Origin: Saccharopolyspora sp. SCSIO 74807
GTDB lineage: Bacteria; Actinomycetota; Actinomycetes; Mycobacteriales; Pseudonocardiaceae
Assembly (NCBI RefSeq): GCF_037023755.1
Contig: NZ_CP146100.1
Location: forward strand, 2,853,501 to 2,917,500
DNA: 64,000 nt
Direction of reading: 5' to 3'
The notes under the pieces are model-generated. The model worked only from the letters and a program-made list of their open reading frames with translations, was not told the origin of the DNA and did no database searches. Position 1 is the stretch's first letter; every line of letters starts with the position of its first letter. The position numbers and the translations under genes were made by a program. Below, one piece after another: positions 50,548 to 59,549 of this stretch.

Positions 50548-52842
50548 TCAGATGAGGTGGTGCGGTGCCACCGGCACGTGGGTGAGCCGATGGCCGGTGG
50601 CCGCGCGGATCGCGGCGACCACGGCCGGCGTGGTCGAGATCGTCGGCGGCTCGCCCACGCCGCGCACGCCGTAGGGCGCGTGCGGGTCGCCGCGCTCGAT
50701 GATGTCGATCTCCATCGGCGGCATGTCCAGGATCGTCGGGATCAGGTAGTCGGTGAACGACGCGTTGCGCATCTCCCCGCCGCTGACCTGCACCTCCTCC
50801 ATCACCGCGAGCCCGAGGCCCTGCGCGGAGCCGCCCTGGACCTGCCCGATGATCGCTTCGGGGTGCACCGCCTTGCCGACGTCCTGCACGCAGTCCAGCC
50901 GCACGACCTTGACCAGCCCGAGTTCGGTGTCCACGTCGACGATCGCGCGGTGCGCCGAGAAGGCGTGCTGCACCTGCACCAGCTCGCTGACCCCGTCGGC
51001 GTCCATCGGCAACGTCGGCCGGTGGTGGTATTCGCGGGTCAGCTCGATCACCTCGTCGCCGAGCACGTCGGCGAGGTCGGCGAGCACCCCGGCCCGTTCG
51101 GAGACGACCTTGCCGCCCGCCAGCGACAGCGAGCCCGGTTCGAGACCGTGCTGTTCGGCCGCCCGTTGCAGCACGAGACCCCGCACCGCCGCGCAGGAGG
51201 TCTGCACGGCCCCGCCGGTGACGTAGGTCTGCCGCGACGCCGAGCTCGACCCGGCGGCGCCGACGGAGGTGTCGTTCGGGTGGATCACGACCCGTTCGAC
51301 GCCGAGTTCGGTCCGCGCGATCTGCTGCTGCACCGTCACCAGGCCCTGACCGACCTCGGCGGCCGCGGTGTGCACCTCGGCGAGCGGCTCGCCGCCGACG
51401 ACCGCGAGCCGCACCCGCGCGGTGGAGTAGTCGTCGGCGCCTTCGGAGTAGCAGATGTTCTTGATCGTGACGCCGTAACCGATCCCGCGCACCACGCCTT
51501 CGCCGTGCGTCGTGTTGGACACCCCGCCCGGCAGGTCGCGGATGTCGCGGTGCTGCGGCTGCTCGGGCAGCGGGATCGTCTTGAGCCGTTGCAGCAGCTC
51601 GGCCACCGGCGCCGGGTAGTCCAGCCGCTGCCCGGTCGGGATCTGGTCGCCCTGCGCGATCGCGTTGCGGATGCGCAGATCAGCAGGGTCCACGCCCAGC
51701 TCATCGGCCAGTCTGTCCATTTGGGACTCGTAGGCGAAAGTGGGCTGCACCGCGCCGAGCCCGCGCATCGCACCGCACGGCGGGTTGTTGGTGTAGAGGC
51801 CCCAGGACTCGATGTCCACATTGGGCACTCGATACGGCCCGACGCCGAGCGTGCTCGCGTTCCCCACCACCACGGGGGTTTTCGACGCGTAGGCGCCGCC
51901 GTCGAAGTACTGCCGGGCCTTGACGTAGACCAGCGTCCCGTCCCGGGTGGCGCCGTGCTCGTAGTACATCTTCGCCGGGTGCCGGTGCACGTGGCCGTGG
52001 AACGACTCCTCCCGGTTGTAGACCATCTTCACCGGTTTCCCGGTGTGCAGGGCGAGCAGGCACACGTGCACCTGGATCGACAGGTCCTCCCTGCCGCCGA
52101 ACGCGCCGCCGACGCCGGACAGCGTCATGCGCACCTTCTCCTCCGGCAGGTCCAGCGCGGCCGCGGTCTGCTTGCGGTCGGAGTGCAGGTCCTGCGTGGC
52201 CAGGTACAGGTCCACCCCGCCGTCCTCGGCGGGCAGCGCCAGCCCGGACTCCGGGCCGAGGAACGCCTGGTCCTGCATCCCGACGGTGTAGACGCCGGAG
52301 ACCACGACCTCGGCGCTCGCGGCCGGGTCGCCCTTGCGGATCACCTGGTGGCGCACCACGTTGCCGTGCTCGTGCAGCTTCGGCAGCGAGTCGTCGTGCG
52401 CGACCAGCTCGGCGTCGAGGACCGGGTCGAGCACCTCGTAGTCCACCTCGATGCGCTCCAGCGCGCGGCGCGCCGTCTCCGGGTGGTCGGCGGCGACCAG
52501 CGCGACGGCCTCGCCCTTGTACCGCACGACGTCCTCGGCCAGCACCGGCTGGTCCTGCTCCTTCAGCCCGTACCGGTTCGGGCCCGGCACGTCTTCGGCG
52601 GTCAGCACCGCGTGCACGCCGGGAACCCGCAACGCAGGTCCGATGTGGACCGAGCGGATCCGGGCGTGCGGGTGCGGACTGCGCAGCGTGGCACCCCACA
52701 GCATGTCCTCGGCCCACAGGTCGGAGGAGTAGGCGTACTCGCCGCGCACCTTCAGCGTGCCGTCCGGGCGGATCGGCGATTCCCCGACTCCGCCGGTGAT
52801 CCCGGTGTCGAGGTGTTGCGGGCTGCGGGTCGGGCCGCTCAT
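50548..52842 (-). CDS. Xanthine dehydrogenase, molybdopterin subunit
   Basis: 764 residues. The start SPIRPDGTLKVRGEYAYSSDLW and the Moco-binding blocks SGVGGAFGGRE, GAMRGLGAVQ and QVQGGSAQGLG are present; the catalytic Glu is in GVRGVGEPP. It oxidises hypoxanthine and xanthine to urate with the 2Fe-2S and FAD subunits encoded upstream on the same strand. Its start overlaps the amidohydrolase gene by 4 bases, so all four are one operon. The XdhC maturation chaperone is absent from the window. Confidence 0.93.
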   Translation of the reverse strand: MSGPTRSPQHLDTGITGGVGESPIRPDGTLKVRGEYAYSSDLWAEDMLWGATLRSPHPHARIRSVHIGPALRVPGVHAVLTAEDVPGPNRYGLKEQDQPVLAEDVVRYKGEAVALVAADHPETARRALERIEVDYEVLDPVLDAELVAHDDSLPKLHEHGNVVRHQVIRKGDPAASAEVVVSGVYTVGMQDQAFLGPESGLALPAEDGGVDLYLATQDLHSDRKQTAAALDLPEEKVRMTLSGVGGAFGGREDLSIQVHVCLLALHTGKPVKMVYNREESFHGHVHRHPAKMYYEHGATRDGTLVYVKARQYFDGGAYASKTPVVVGNASTLGVGPYRVPNVDIESWGLYTNNPPCGAMRGLGAVQPTFAYESQMDRLADELGVDPADLRIRNAIAQGDQIPTGQRLDYPAPVAELLQRLKTIPLPEQPQHRDIRDLPGGVSNTTHGEGVVRGIGYGVTIKNICYSEGADDYSTARVRLAVVGGEPLAEVHTAAAEVGQGLVTVQQQIARTELGVERVVIHPNDTSVGAAGSSSASRQTYVTGGAVQTSCAAVRGLVLQRAAEQHGLEPGSLSLAGGKVVSERAGVLADLADVLGDEVIELTREYHHRPTLPMDADGVSELVQVQHAFSAHRAIVDVDTELGLVKVVRLDCVQDVGKAVHPEAIIGQVQGGSAQGLGLAVMEEVQVSGGEMRNASFTDYLIPTILDMPPMEIDIIERGDPHAPYGVRGVGEPPTISTTPAVVAAIRAATGHRLTHVPVAPHHLI

Positions 52843-54206
52843 CGGGCTACCTCCTGTGCGTTCGCCCGGATCCGGTCGGCGGCGCCGCGCAGTTCCCGGG
52901 TCAGGTCCACTTCGGACACCGGGAGCAGGTGTCCGTCCCGCACGACGATCCGTCCGCCGCGCACCAGCAACCGCAGTCTTGGCAGCGGGCCGAGTACCAG
53001 CGCGGCGACCGGGTCGGCGATGCCCGCGTGTCCCAGGTCGTCGAGTTCCCACACCGCCACGTCGGCGAGCTTGCCCGGCGTGAGCGAGCCGATTTCCTGT
53101 TGCCTGCCAAGGCAATGCGCCCCACCGAGCGTCGCCGTCCACAGCGCCTCGCGGACCGACAGGGCGCGCGGGCCGTGCTGCGCGCGGGCGGTGAGCAGCG
53201 CTTGCCGCATCTCCTCGCCGAGACCGCCCGCTTCGTTGGAGGCGACACCGTCCACGCCCAGCCCCACGTGGACCCCGGCGTCGAGCATCGCGCGCAACGG
53301 TGCGACACCGGCGCCGAGGCGGCCGTTCGAGCTCGGGCAGTGCGCCGAGCCGGTGCCCGTCTCGGCCAGTCGCGCGACAGCCTCGTCGGCGAGGTGCACG
53401 GTGTGCGCGAGCCACACGTCCGGCCCGAGCCAGCCGAGCTCGTCGGCGTGCTCCGCGGGCGTGCGGCCGAATTCGGCGAGGCATTGCCGCTGCTCATCGA
53501 CGGTTTCCGCGAGGTGGGTGTGCAGCCGCACGCCGCGCGATCGCGCCAGCTCGGCGCTGCGGCGCATCAGCTCGGTGCTCACCGTGAACGGGGAGCACGG
53601 CCCCACGGCGACCCGGATCTGCGCGTCCGCCGCCGGATCGTGGAACCGGGCGATCGCCTCGTCGGTCCCGGCGAGTGCGTTGTCGACGTCCTCCACCAGG
53701 GAATCCGGCGGCAGTCCGCCGTGCGACGCACCGCGGTCCATCGAGCCGCGGACCGCGTGCAGCCGCAGCCCGACCCGCCGGGCGGCCGAGATGACGGCGC
53801 CGAACACGTCGCCGCCTGCTGCCGGGAACACGTAGTGGTGGTCGGCCACTGTTGTCGCACCGGACAGCGCCAGCTGCGCCAAACCGGCGGAGGCGGCCGC
53901 GTGCACGACCTCTTCGTCCAGCCCCGCCCACACCGGATACAGCCGGGTCAGCCACTCGAACAGCGTGGAATCCGCGGCGTACCCGCGGGTCGCCCACTGG
54001 TAGAGGTGGTGGTGCGTGTTGACCAGGCCCGGAGTGATCAGGCACCCGCTGACGTCGATCCGCCGCCCGCCGGACTCCGGGCTGCCCGACCCGACCGCGG
54101 CGATCCGGTCGCCGTCGAGCACCACGTGCCCTTCCGCGTGCTCCGGACCGTCCACAGTGGCCACCGAAGCGCCGTGCAGCACCAGTCGTTGCGGTCGCTC
54201 AGCCAT
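52839..54206 (-). CDS. 8-oxoguanine deaminase-like amidohydrolase
   Basis: 455 residues of the TrzN/8-oxoguanine deaminase branch of the amidohydrolases. Metal ligands are visible in GLVNTHHHLYQW (HxH), HTHLAET, and LGVDGVASNE (Asp). It should deaminate an oxidised or substituted purine, consistent with its place inside the xanthine dehydrogenase operon. It overlaps the 2Fe-2S gene by 8 bases and the molybdopterin gene by 4. The exact substrate is not certain; isoguanine and 8-oxoguanine are both reasonable. Confidence 0.85.
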   Translation of the reverse strand: MAERPQRLVLHGASVATVDGPEHAEGHVVLDGDRIAAVGSGSPESGGRRIDVSGCLITPGLVNTHHHLYQWATRGYAADSTLFEWLTRLYPVWAGLDEEVVHAAASAGLAQLALSGATTVADHHYVFPAAGGDVFGAVISAARRVGLRLHAVRGSMDRGASHGGLPPDSLVEDVDNALAGTDEAIARFHDPAADAQIRVAVGPCSPFTVSTELMRRSAELARSRGVRLHTHLAETVDEQRQCLAEFGRTPAEHADELGWLGPDVWLAHTVHLADEAVARLAETGTGSAHCPSSNGRLGAGVAPLRAMLDAGVHVGLGVDGVASNEAGGLGEEMRQALLTARAQHGPRALSVREALWTATLGGAHCLGRQQEIGSLTPGKLADVAVWELDDLGHAGIADPVAALVLGPLPRLRLLVRGGRIVVRDGHLLPVSEVDLTRELRGAADRIRANAQEVAR

Positions 54207-54672
54207 GGGCGGCCTTCCGCTCGGCGGCCAGCCGCACCGCATCCATGATCTTCTCGTAGCCGGTGCAGCGGCAGAGATTGCCCGCCAGCGCCTCCCGGAT
54301 CTCCGCATCCGACGGCGCAGCCCGGTGCGACAGCAGATCATCGGCCTGCACCAGCAACCCCGGCGTGCAGAACCCGCACTGCACGGCACCGGCATCGAGG
54401 AACGCCTGCTGCACCTCGCCGAGCCGCTCGCCGTCGGCGAGCCCTTCCACCGTGCGGACCTCGCGGCCGTGGGCCTGACCGGCCGCGACCAGGCAGGCGC
54501 ACGCGGTGACGCCGTCCAGGCTCACCGTGCACGAACCGCATTCGCCCTGCTCGCAAGCGTTCTTCGAGCCCGCGAGGCCCAGCCGTTCGCGCAGCACGTA
54601 GAGCAGGCTTTCGCCTTCCCACACATCGTCGGCCGTGTGCGGGCGGCCGTTCACGGTGAGCTTCAGGCGCAT
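54199..54672 (-). CDS. Xanthine dehydrogenase, 2Fe-2S subunit
   Basis: 157 residues. The N-terminal plant-type cluster has the Cys pattern in ACEQGECGSCTV and TACAC; the C-terminal helical cluster has CGFCTPG and NLCRCTGYEKI. Standard length for the small iron-sulfur subunit of three-component molybdenum hydroxylases. Overlaps the FAD gene by 10 bases and the amidohydrolase gene by 8. Confidence 0.94.
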   Translation of the reverse strand: MRLKLTVNGRPHTADDVWEGESLLYVLRERLGLAGSKNACEQGECGSCTVSLDGVTACACLVAAGQAHGREVRTVEGLADGERLGEVQQAFLDAGAVQCGFCTPGLLVQADDLLSHRAAPSDAEIREALAGNLCRCTGYEKIMDAVRLAAERKAAHG

Positions 54673-55544
54673 TGCGACCTCCCGGTGCGGTAGTCCTGCC
54701 AAACCCTGCGCAGCGTGCGCCGCGCCAGCACGCCGACCGCGTGCCTGCGGTAGTCGGCGGTGCCGCGCACGTCATCGATCGGCCGGGTAGCCGCGGACAC
54801 GAGCTCGCCGAAGCGCTGCGCGGTCCGCTCGGGGAGTGCACCGGCGTCCCAGTCCAGCTCCGCGGCCAGGAAGTCCTCGGCCTCGGTCGCGCGGAACGGC
54901 GTCGGCCCGGCCGACCCGACGCCGGTGCCCACCCGCTGCGACTCCGGGTGCAGCGAGACCGCGAACGTGCACACCGCGATCACCATCGCGTTGCGGGTGC
55001 CCACCTTCGCGAACTGCTGCGGGCCGGAAGCGGGGGAGACGTGCACGGCGGCGATCAGCTCGTCCTCGGCCAGCGCGGTGCGCTTGACGCCGGTGAAGAA
55101 CTCCGTGATCGGGATCGTGCGACTGCCGCGCACCGACTCCACCTCGACCAGCGCGTCCGAGGTCAGCAGCGGTGGATGGCCGTCCCCGGCCGGTGAGCCC
55201 GACCCGAGGTTGCCGCCGAGCGTGCCGCGGTTGCGGATCTGCGGCGAACCGACGGTGCGGGCGGCCATCGCCAGCCCCGGCAGCCGGTCGCCGAGCTCGT
55301 CGATCAGCCGGGTGTAGGGCAGGCCGGCGCCGATCCGCAGCCGCCCCGCCGACTCCGACCAGTCGGCGAGCTCGCCGATGCCGGTCAGGTCCAGCAGCGC
55401 GTCCGGGCGGCGGTGCCCGAAGTTCACCTCGACCATCACGTCCGTGCCGCCCGCCAGCACGGTCGCCGCCGGTCGCTCGGCCCTGAGCCGCAGGGCTTCG
55501 CGCCACGAGTCGGGACGGAGGAATTCCACGTTCGCCTCCCGCAT
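54663..55544 (-). CDS. Xanthine dehydrogenase, FAD subunit
   Basis: 293 residues. FAD-binding motifs VLAGGTDVMVEVN and RNRGTLGGNLGSGSPAGD are intact, and the C-terminal CO_deh_flav_C domain follows. First gene of the purine-catabolic operon. The region in front of it (55545-55940) is divergent towards PucR and contains the third pair of 51-bp palindromes. Confidence 0.93.
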   Translation of the reverse strand: MREANVEFLRPDSWREALRLRAERPAATVLAGGTDVMVEVNFGHRRPDALLDLTGIGELADWSESAGRLRIGAGLPYTRLIDELGDRLPGLAMAARTVGSPQIRNRGTLGGNLGSGSPAGDGHPPLLTSDALVEVESVRGSRTIPITEFFTGVKRTALAEDELIAAVHVSPASGPQQFAKVGTRNAMVIAVCTFAVSLHPESQRVGTGVGSAGPTPFRATEAEDFLAAELDWDAGALPERTAQRFGELVSAATRPIDDVRGTADYRRHAVGVLARRTLRRVWQDYRTGRSQCA

Positions 55545-55672
55545 CGGCCGTCTCTCCGAGCCCCAGTACACAACCGGTGCCGACGCGTTGACCAGCGGTG
55601 AAAACTCCGAAAAGGGGACGCCCGAACCCGCCGATCTTCGTACCTTCCTACGAACACCCCGCCCCCGGAAGC

Positions 55673-55723
55673 GAGTGCAGCTCCCGTTCGGCCCACTGGG
55701 TCGGTCGAGCGGGTCGTTCACTG
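55673..55723 (+). repeat. 51-bp palindromic element, copy 5 (diverged)
   Basis: gagtg at the left, cccactgggtcggtcgag in the centre and gtcgttcactg at the right; same length and register as the other copies but the arms pair poorly. Its partner starts 110 bases downstream. Confidence 0.8.
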
Positions 55724-55782
55724 CGGACGGCTTGCGCGGGCCGGGTGGCGCCCGGGCGCGTCGGCCTTGGGGCTGCGGAAGT

Positions 55783-55833
55783 GAGTGAGAGTCCCGTTCG
55801 CCCCACTAGGTTGGTCGAACGGGTCGTTCACTC
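55783..55833 (+). repeat. 51-bp palindromic element, copy 6
   Basis: gagtgagagtcccgtt at the left and aacgggtcgttcactc at the right with ccccactaggttggtcg between; arms pair with three mismatches. Tandem partner of copy 5. Confidence 0.85.
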
Positions 55834-55940
55834 CGGATGCGCTTGCGCCGAGCGGGTGGCGCCCGGGCGTGTCGGCGTCCGCGCGAGAGCGGTTCGCTCA
55901 GCGGCTCAGGGCCGATCCGTTCACCTGGCGCGAGCCGCGG

Positions 55941-57431
55941 GTGCACAGTGTCGGGGTGCTGCTCAGCGATCTGCTCGCCGACCCGGAGCTCGGCCTGTCC
56001 CCGCTCGCGCAGGCCGGCGACCCGGTGCTGCGCGGCGTCTACATCACCGACCTGCTGGACCCGCGCCGCTACCTCGCAGGCGGCGAACTCGTGCTGACCG
56101 GCATGATGTGGCGCACCGGCCCGGACGACTCCGAGCGCTTCGCCGCCGCCATCGCCGATGCGGGCGTGGCCGCGCTCGCCGCAGGCACCGCTCGCCTCGG
56201 CAGCACCCCGCCCGACCTGGTCGAGGCTTGCCGCAGGCGCGGCGTGCCGCTGGTGGAGGTCCCGCTCGCGCTGAGCTTCGGCACGCTGTCCGAGCGGGTG
56301 ATGGCCGCGAACCGCGCCCCCGGCCGGGACTGGGTCGCGGCCGTGGCCGCCGGAGCCGACCTCGAGCAGGTCTTCGACCGGGCCGCCGCGGAACTCGGCG
56401 CGGACTGCTGGGCGCTGTCGGCCACCGGCCGGATCGTCGCGGGCTCGGCCCCGCTGCCGCAGCGGGACGAGCTGGTGCGCGACTACCTCACCGGCCGCAC
56501 GACGCAGCAGTTCGCGGTGCGCACGGTCGGGGAGGGCAGCGGCCCGCGGATCGCGCACTGGTTCGTCGTGGTGCGCTCCGCCGCATCCGCGGCCGCCGAG
56601 CTCGCCACCGTCGCGGCGCTGGTGCGCACCCGGGTCGACCAGGCCCGGCAGATCGCGGGCCAGTCGGTGGAGTCCGCGCTGCGCCGCTTGCTGGACGGCA
56701 CCTCCAGCGCGGCGGAAGTCGTGGCGCGACTGGAAACCGTCGGCCTCCCGGCAGGCGAGCCGGCACGCGTGGTGCTGCTGTCCACCGGGCAGGACCCGGT
56801 GGTCGAGCCGGACTCGGCCGACGCGATCGCCGTGCTGCGCGAGTTCGCCGCCGCCACCGGACTCGCCTCGGTCACCGCCCCGCTGCGCGACGGCGCCGCC
56901 GCGGTGTTCGCCGCCGACGAGCGGCGGCTGGCCGAACTCCCGGACCGCTTCCGCGAGCTGCTCACGCACGCCGAACTCGCACTGCGCGCGCAAGCGGGCA
57001 TCAGCGACGTCCGCGACCCGGGCAACCTCCGCGCCGCAGTGGAGGAAGCCGGCTACGCGCTGCAGCTCGCCGAACGCGCCCCGCGCAACTCGGTGGTGCC
57101 CGCGGACGAACTCGCCACGCACCGCGCGCTGCTGGCCGCGGTGCCCGCCGAGCTGCGAACGTCCTACCGGGAGCGGGTGCTCGGGCCGCTGTTCGCCTAC
57201 GACGCGGCGCACGCCGCCGATCTCGTCCGGACGCTGCGGATGTTCTTGGAATGCGGCGGCTCCTGGTCGCGTTGCGCCGGGAGCTTGCACATCCACGTGA
57301 ACACGCTGCGGTACCGGATCGGGCGGGTGGAGCGGATCACCGGCAGGGACCTCGGGAACTTCTCGACCCGAGTGGACTTCCACCTCGCGCTCGGGCTCGC
57401 GGCCGAAGACGCCGCCGCGAGCCGCGGGTGA
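55941..57431 (+). CDS. pucR: PucR-family purine-catabolism regulator
   Basis: 496 residues from GTG. The N-terminal PucR domain (VGVLLSDLLADPELGLSPL, GVYITDLLDPRRYLAGGELVL), a middle GGDEF-like region and a C-terminal HTH_30 (LRMFLECGGSWSRCAGSLHIHVNTLRYRIGRV) give the full family architecture. An earlier GTG at 55869 would add 24 residues but lies in the duplicated repeat unit, so it is not preferred. It is divergent from the xanthine dehydrogenase operon and probably controls it. Confidence 0.88.
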   Translation: MHSVGVLLSDLLADPELGLSPLAQAGDPVLRGVYITDLLDPRRYLAGGELVLTGMMWRTGPDDSERFAAAIADAGVAALAAGTARLGSTPPDLVEACRRRGVPLVEVPLALSFGTLSERVMAANRAPGRDWVAAVAAGADLEQVFDRAAAELGADCWALSATGRIVAGSAPLPQRDELVRDYLTGRTTQQFAVRTVGEGSGPRIAHWFVVVRSAASAAAELATVAALVRTRVDQARQIAGQSVESALRRLLDGTSSAAEVVARLETVGLPAGEPARVVLLSTGQDPVVEPDSADAIAVLREFAAATGLASVTAPLRDGAAAVFAADERRLAELPDRFRELLTHAELALRAQAGISDVRDPGNLRAAVEEAGYALQLAERAPRNSVVPADELATHRALLAAVPAELRTSYRERVLGPLFAYDAAHAADLVRTLRMFLECGGSWSRCAGSLHIHVNTLRYRIGRVERITGRDLGNFSTRVDFHLALGLAAEDAAASRG

Positions 57432-57597
57432 GTCGTGGGAGTGGTCACAATCCACTCCGACGACCGGGGGAAGTCACCCGAACAGTTCGTAATCCGCAGC
57501 TCGGACCGGTACTCTGCTTGGTCGGCACGCAGCGCCCCGCTGCGTCGACCGGACCCGGAAACCACGCGAGGCCACGCGGAACACGGAGGTAACGGGA

Positions 57598-58818
57598 TTG
57601 ACCGACTTGTCCGCCACCACCGGTGTGACGGACCGCCCGAGCGACGAGACCGTCGCCGGAAGCGCGGCACGTTCAGCTGAACGGATCCGGGGACACCTGG
57701 ACCGCGCGGTACTCCCGACCCCGTGCCTGGTGCTGGACCTGGCGGTCGTGCGCGAACGCCACGCGCAGCTGCGCGAGGCGCTGCCGGACGCGCGGATCTG
57801 CTACGCGGTCAAGGCCAATCCCACTGCCGAAGTCGTCTCCTCGCTGGTCGAGCAGGGCAGCTCGTTCGACGTGGCCAGCCCCGGTGAGATCGACCTGTGC
57901 CTGGCGCACGGCGCCGCCGCGGAATCGATCTCGTACGGCAACACCATCAAGAAGCGCGCCGACATCGCCCGCGCCTACGAGCAGGGCGTGCGGCTGTTCG
58001 CCACCGACAGCGACGCCGACCTCGCCAAGATCGCCGAAGCCGCGCCGGGCTCGCAGGTGTTCTGCCGCGTGTTCGTGGACAACGAGGGATCTCGCACCCC
58101 GTTCGGCCGCAAGTTCGGTTGCCCGCCGGAAACCGCGGTGCGGCTGCTTGCCCGCGCCGCCGAACTCGGCCTCGACCCCTGCGGGGTGTCGTTCCACATC
58201 GGATCGCAGCAGCACGACGCGGCCGCGTGGGAGCACGGCATCCGCGCCGCCCGCGAAGTCTTCGACGGCGCCGCGCAGCGCGGTGTCGCGCTGCGGATGG
58301 TCAACCTCGGCGGCGGACTTCCCGCCGAATACACCGAATCCGCTCCGCCGCTGGCCGACTACGCCGAGCGCATCGAACAGGCGCTGGACCGCGAATTCGG
58401 CGCGCAGCGCCCGGAACTGCTGATCGAACCCGGCCGCTTCCTGGTCGGTGACGCCGGCGTGCTGCGCAGCGAAGTCGTGCTGGTCGCCGCGGAGACCGGC
58501 AGCGATCGGCGCTGGGTCTACCTGGACGTCGGCCGCTACAACGGGCTCGCCGAGACCGAGGGCGAAGCCATCACCTACCGGCTGCGCACCGCCCGCGACG
58601 GCGACCCGGCCGGCCCGGTCGTGCTGGCCGGACCGACCTGCGACGGCGACGACGTGCTGTACCAGCGCGCGGGCTACGAGCTGCCGCGCACGCTGCGCGA
58701 CGGCGATGTCGTGGACCTGCTCAGCGCAGGCGCTTACACGGCCAGCTACGCCTCGGTCGGGTTCAACGGTTTCCCGCCGCTGCCCACTTATTGCATCGAC
58801 GGGCACGAGCGACCCTGA
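57598..58818 (+). CDS. ODC-fold PLP decarboxylase (ornithine/lysine type)
   Basis: 406 residues from TTG, with GGAGG 8 bases upstream. PLP Lys72 is in ICYAVKANP; also seen are SFHIGSQQ, NLGGGLP, EPGRFLVGDAG and GPTCDGDDVL, the Cys-containing active-site loop of bacterial type III ornithine/lysine decarboxylases. It should make putrescine or cadaverine. The SpeD gene follows 84 bases later and a SpeE-like gene after that, giving a polyamine operon. Confidence 0.9.
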   Translation: MTDLSATTGVTDRPSDETVAGSAARSAERIRGHLDRAVLPTPCLVLDLAVVRERHAQLREALPDARICYAVKANPTAEVVSSLVEQGSSFDVASPGEIDLCLAHGAAAESISYGNTIKKRADIARAYEQGVRLFATDSDADLAKIAEAAPGSQVFCRVFVDNEGSRTPFGRKFGCPPETAVRLLARAAELGLDPCGVSFHIGSQQHDAAAWEHGIRAAREVFDGAAQRGVALRMVNLGGGLPAEYTESAPPLADYAERIEQALDREFGAQRPELLIEPGRFLVGDAGVLRSEVVLVAAETGSDRRWVYLDVGRYNGLAETEGEAITYRLRTARDGDPAGPVVLAGPTCDGDDVLYQRAGYELPRTLRDGDVVDLLSAGAYTASYASVGFNGFPPLPTYCIDGHERP

Positions 58819-58902
58819 CCGCTGCGGCCCCGCCCGGCCGCAGCGGTAGCTACCGAAACACGTTCACCAGGCGAAATCTGTGAAATGTTGGGAGGTCGAT
58901 AG

Positions 58903-59304
58903 ATGTCGATTGATGCCGGAACCCTGCAGCCCATCGGTCTGTTCACCGGGCAGCACGTCCTCGCCGAGCTCGAAGGCGTGGCCGAGCAGCTACTCGACGA
59001 CGAGCAGTTCCTCAGGGACACGCTGCACAGTGCGTTGAGCCGCTCGCAGGCCACGGTGTGCGAAGTGATCGCCAAACGGTTCGAACCGCAAGGCGTCACG
59101 GTGCTGGCATTGCTGTCGGAATCCCATGCCTCGCTGCACACCTATCCCGAAGAGGGCTCGATCTTCATCGACGTGTTCACCTGCGGGCACACCGCGCAAC
59201 CCGAACGCGCGGTGGAGCTGCTCGCCGAGGCGCTGCGGCCGGAGTCGGTGAACACCCGCACGATCCGCCGGGGCCGCGACTACCCGGAAGAACTGGCGTC
59301 GTGA
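58903..59304 (+). CDS. speD: S-adenosylmethionine decarboxylase proenzyme
   Basis: 133 residues, the short prokaryotic class 1B type. LSESHASLHTYPEEG holds the self-cleavage site (Glu73-Ser74; Ser74 becomes the pyruvoyl group), with His79 and Cys94 (VFTCG) as the other catalytic residues. It supplies decarboxylated SAM for aminopropyl transfer. A 13-bp hairpin follows immediately. Confidence 0.94.
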   Translation: MSIDAGTLQPIGLFTGQHVLAELEGVAEQLLDDEQFLRDTLHSALSRSQATVCEVIAKRFEPQGVTVLALLSESHASLHTYPEEGSIFIDVFTCGHTAQPERAVELLAEALRPESVNTRTIRRGRDYPEELAS

Positions 59305-59308
59305 CCGG

Positions 59309-59344
59309 TGCTCGCCGGCCCGCCGCAGCGTGGGCCGGCGAGCA
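59309..59344 (+). terminator. GC-rich hairpin after speD
   Basis: tgctcgccggccc (59309-59321) and gggccggcgagca (59332-59344) form a perfect 13-base stem with a 10-base loop. No T-run follows, so it may attenuate or protect the message ahead of the SpeE-like gene rather than end it. Confidence 0.65.
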
Positions 59345-59549
59345 ACGCTCCACAATGGACATACGATGCGGCGCGCCGGCGCCCGGCACGCGCAGCGGTC
59401 CGGGCCGGGCGCGCGCGACATCCTGGCGCGCCGCGGCCGAACACCCCACCTGCGCGGCGCGCTCTGCCACACTCGTCCCGCCGGGCGCGTTCTCCGCCCC
59501 ACCGGGCGACATCCCCCAACGCGGGCGACATCTTCGAGGAGGAGCACCG

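Larger units (their letters stand above)
55545..55940. other. Divergent promoter region with third pair of 51-bp elements
   Basis: 396 bases between the xanthine dehydrogenase operon and pucR. Besides the two 51-bp elements, the following 60 bases of each unit also match (gggtggcgcccgggcg in both), so the pair is a degenerate tandem duplication of about 110 bases. Open frames through it are judged non-coding. Confidence 0.6.

Noticed and set aside
49684..53835. A 1383-codon plus-strand open frame opposite the permease-deaminase-xanthine dehydrogenase genes
   Set aside because: It is His/Arg/Pro-rich nonsense antisense to well-supported genes; such long shadow frames are expected in very GC-rich DNA.
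55785..55940. A longer N-terminus for PucR
   Set aside because: It would be encoded by the duplicated palindrome units; the family start matches GTG at 55941.
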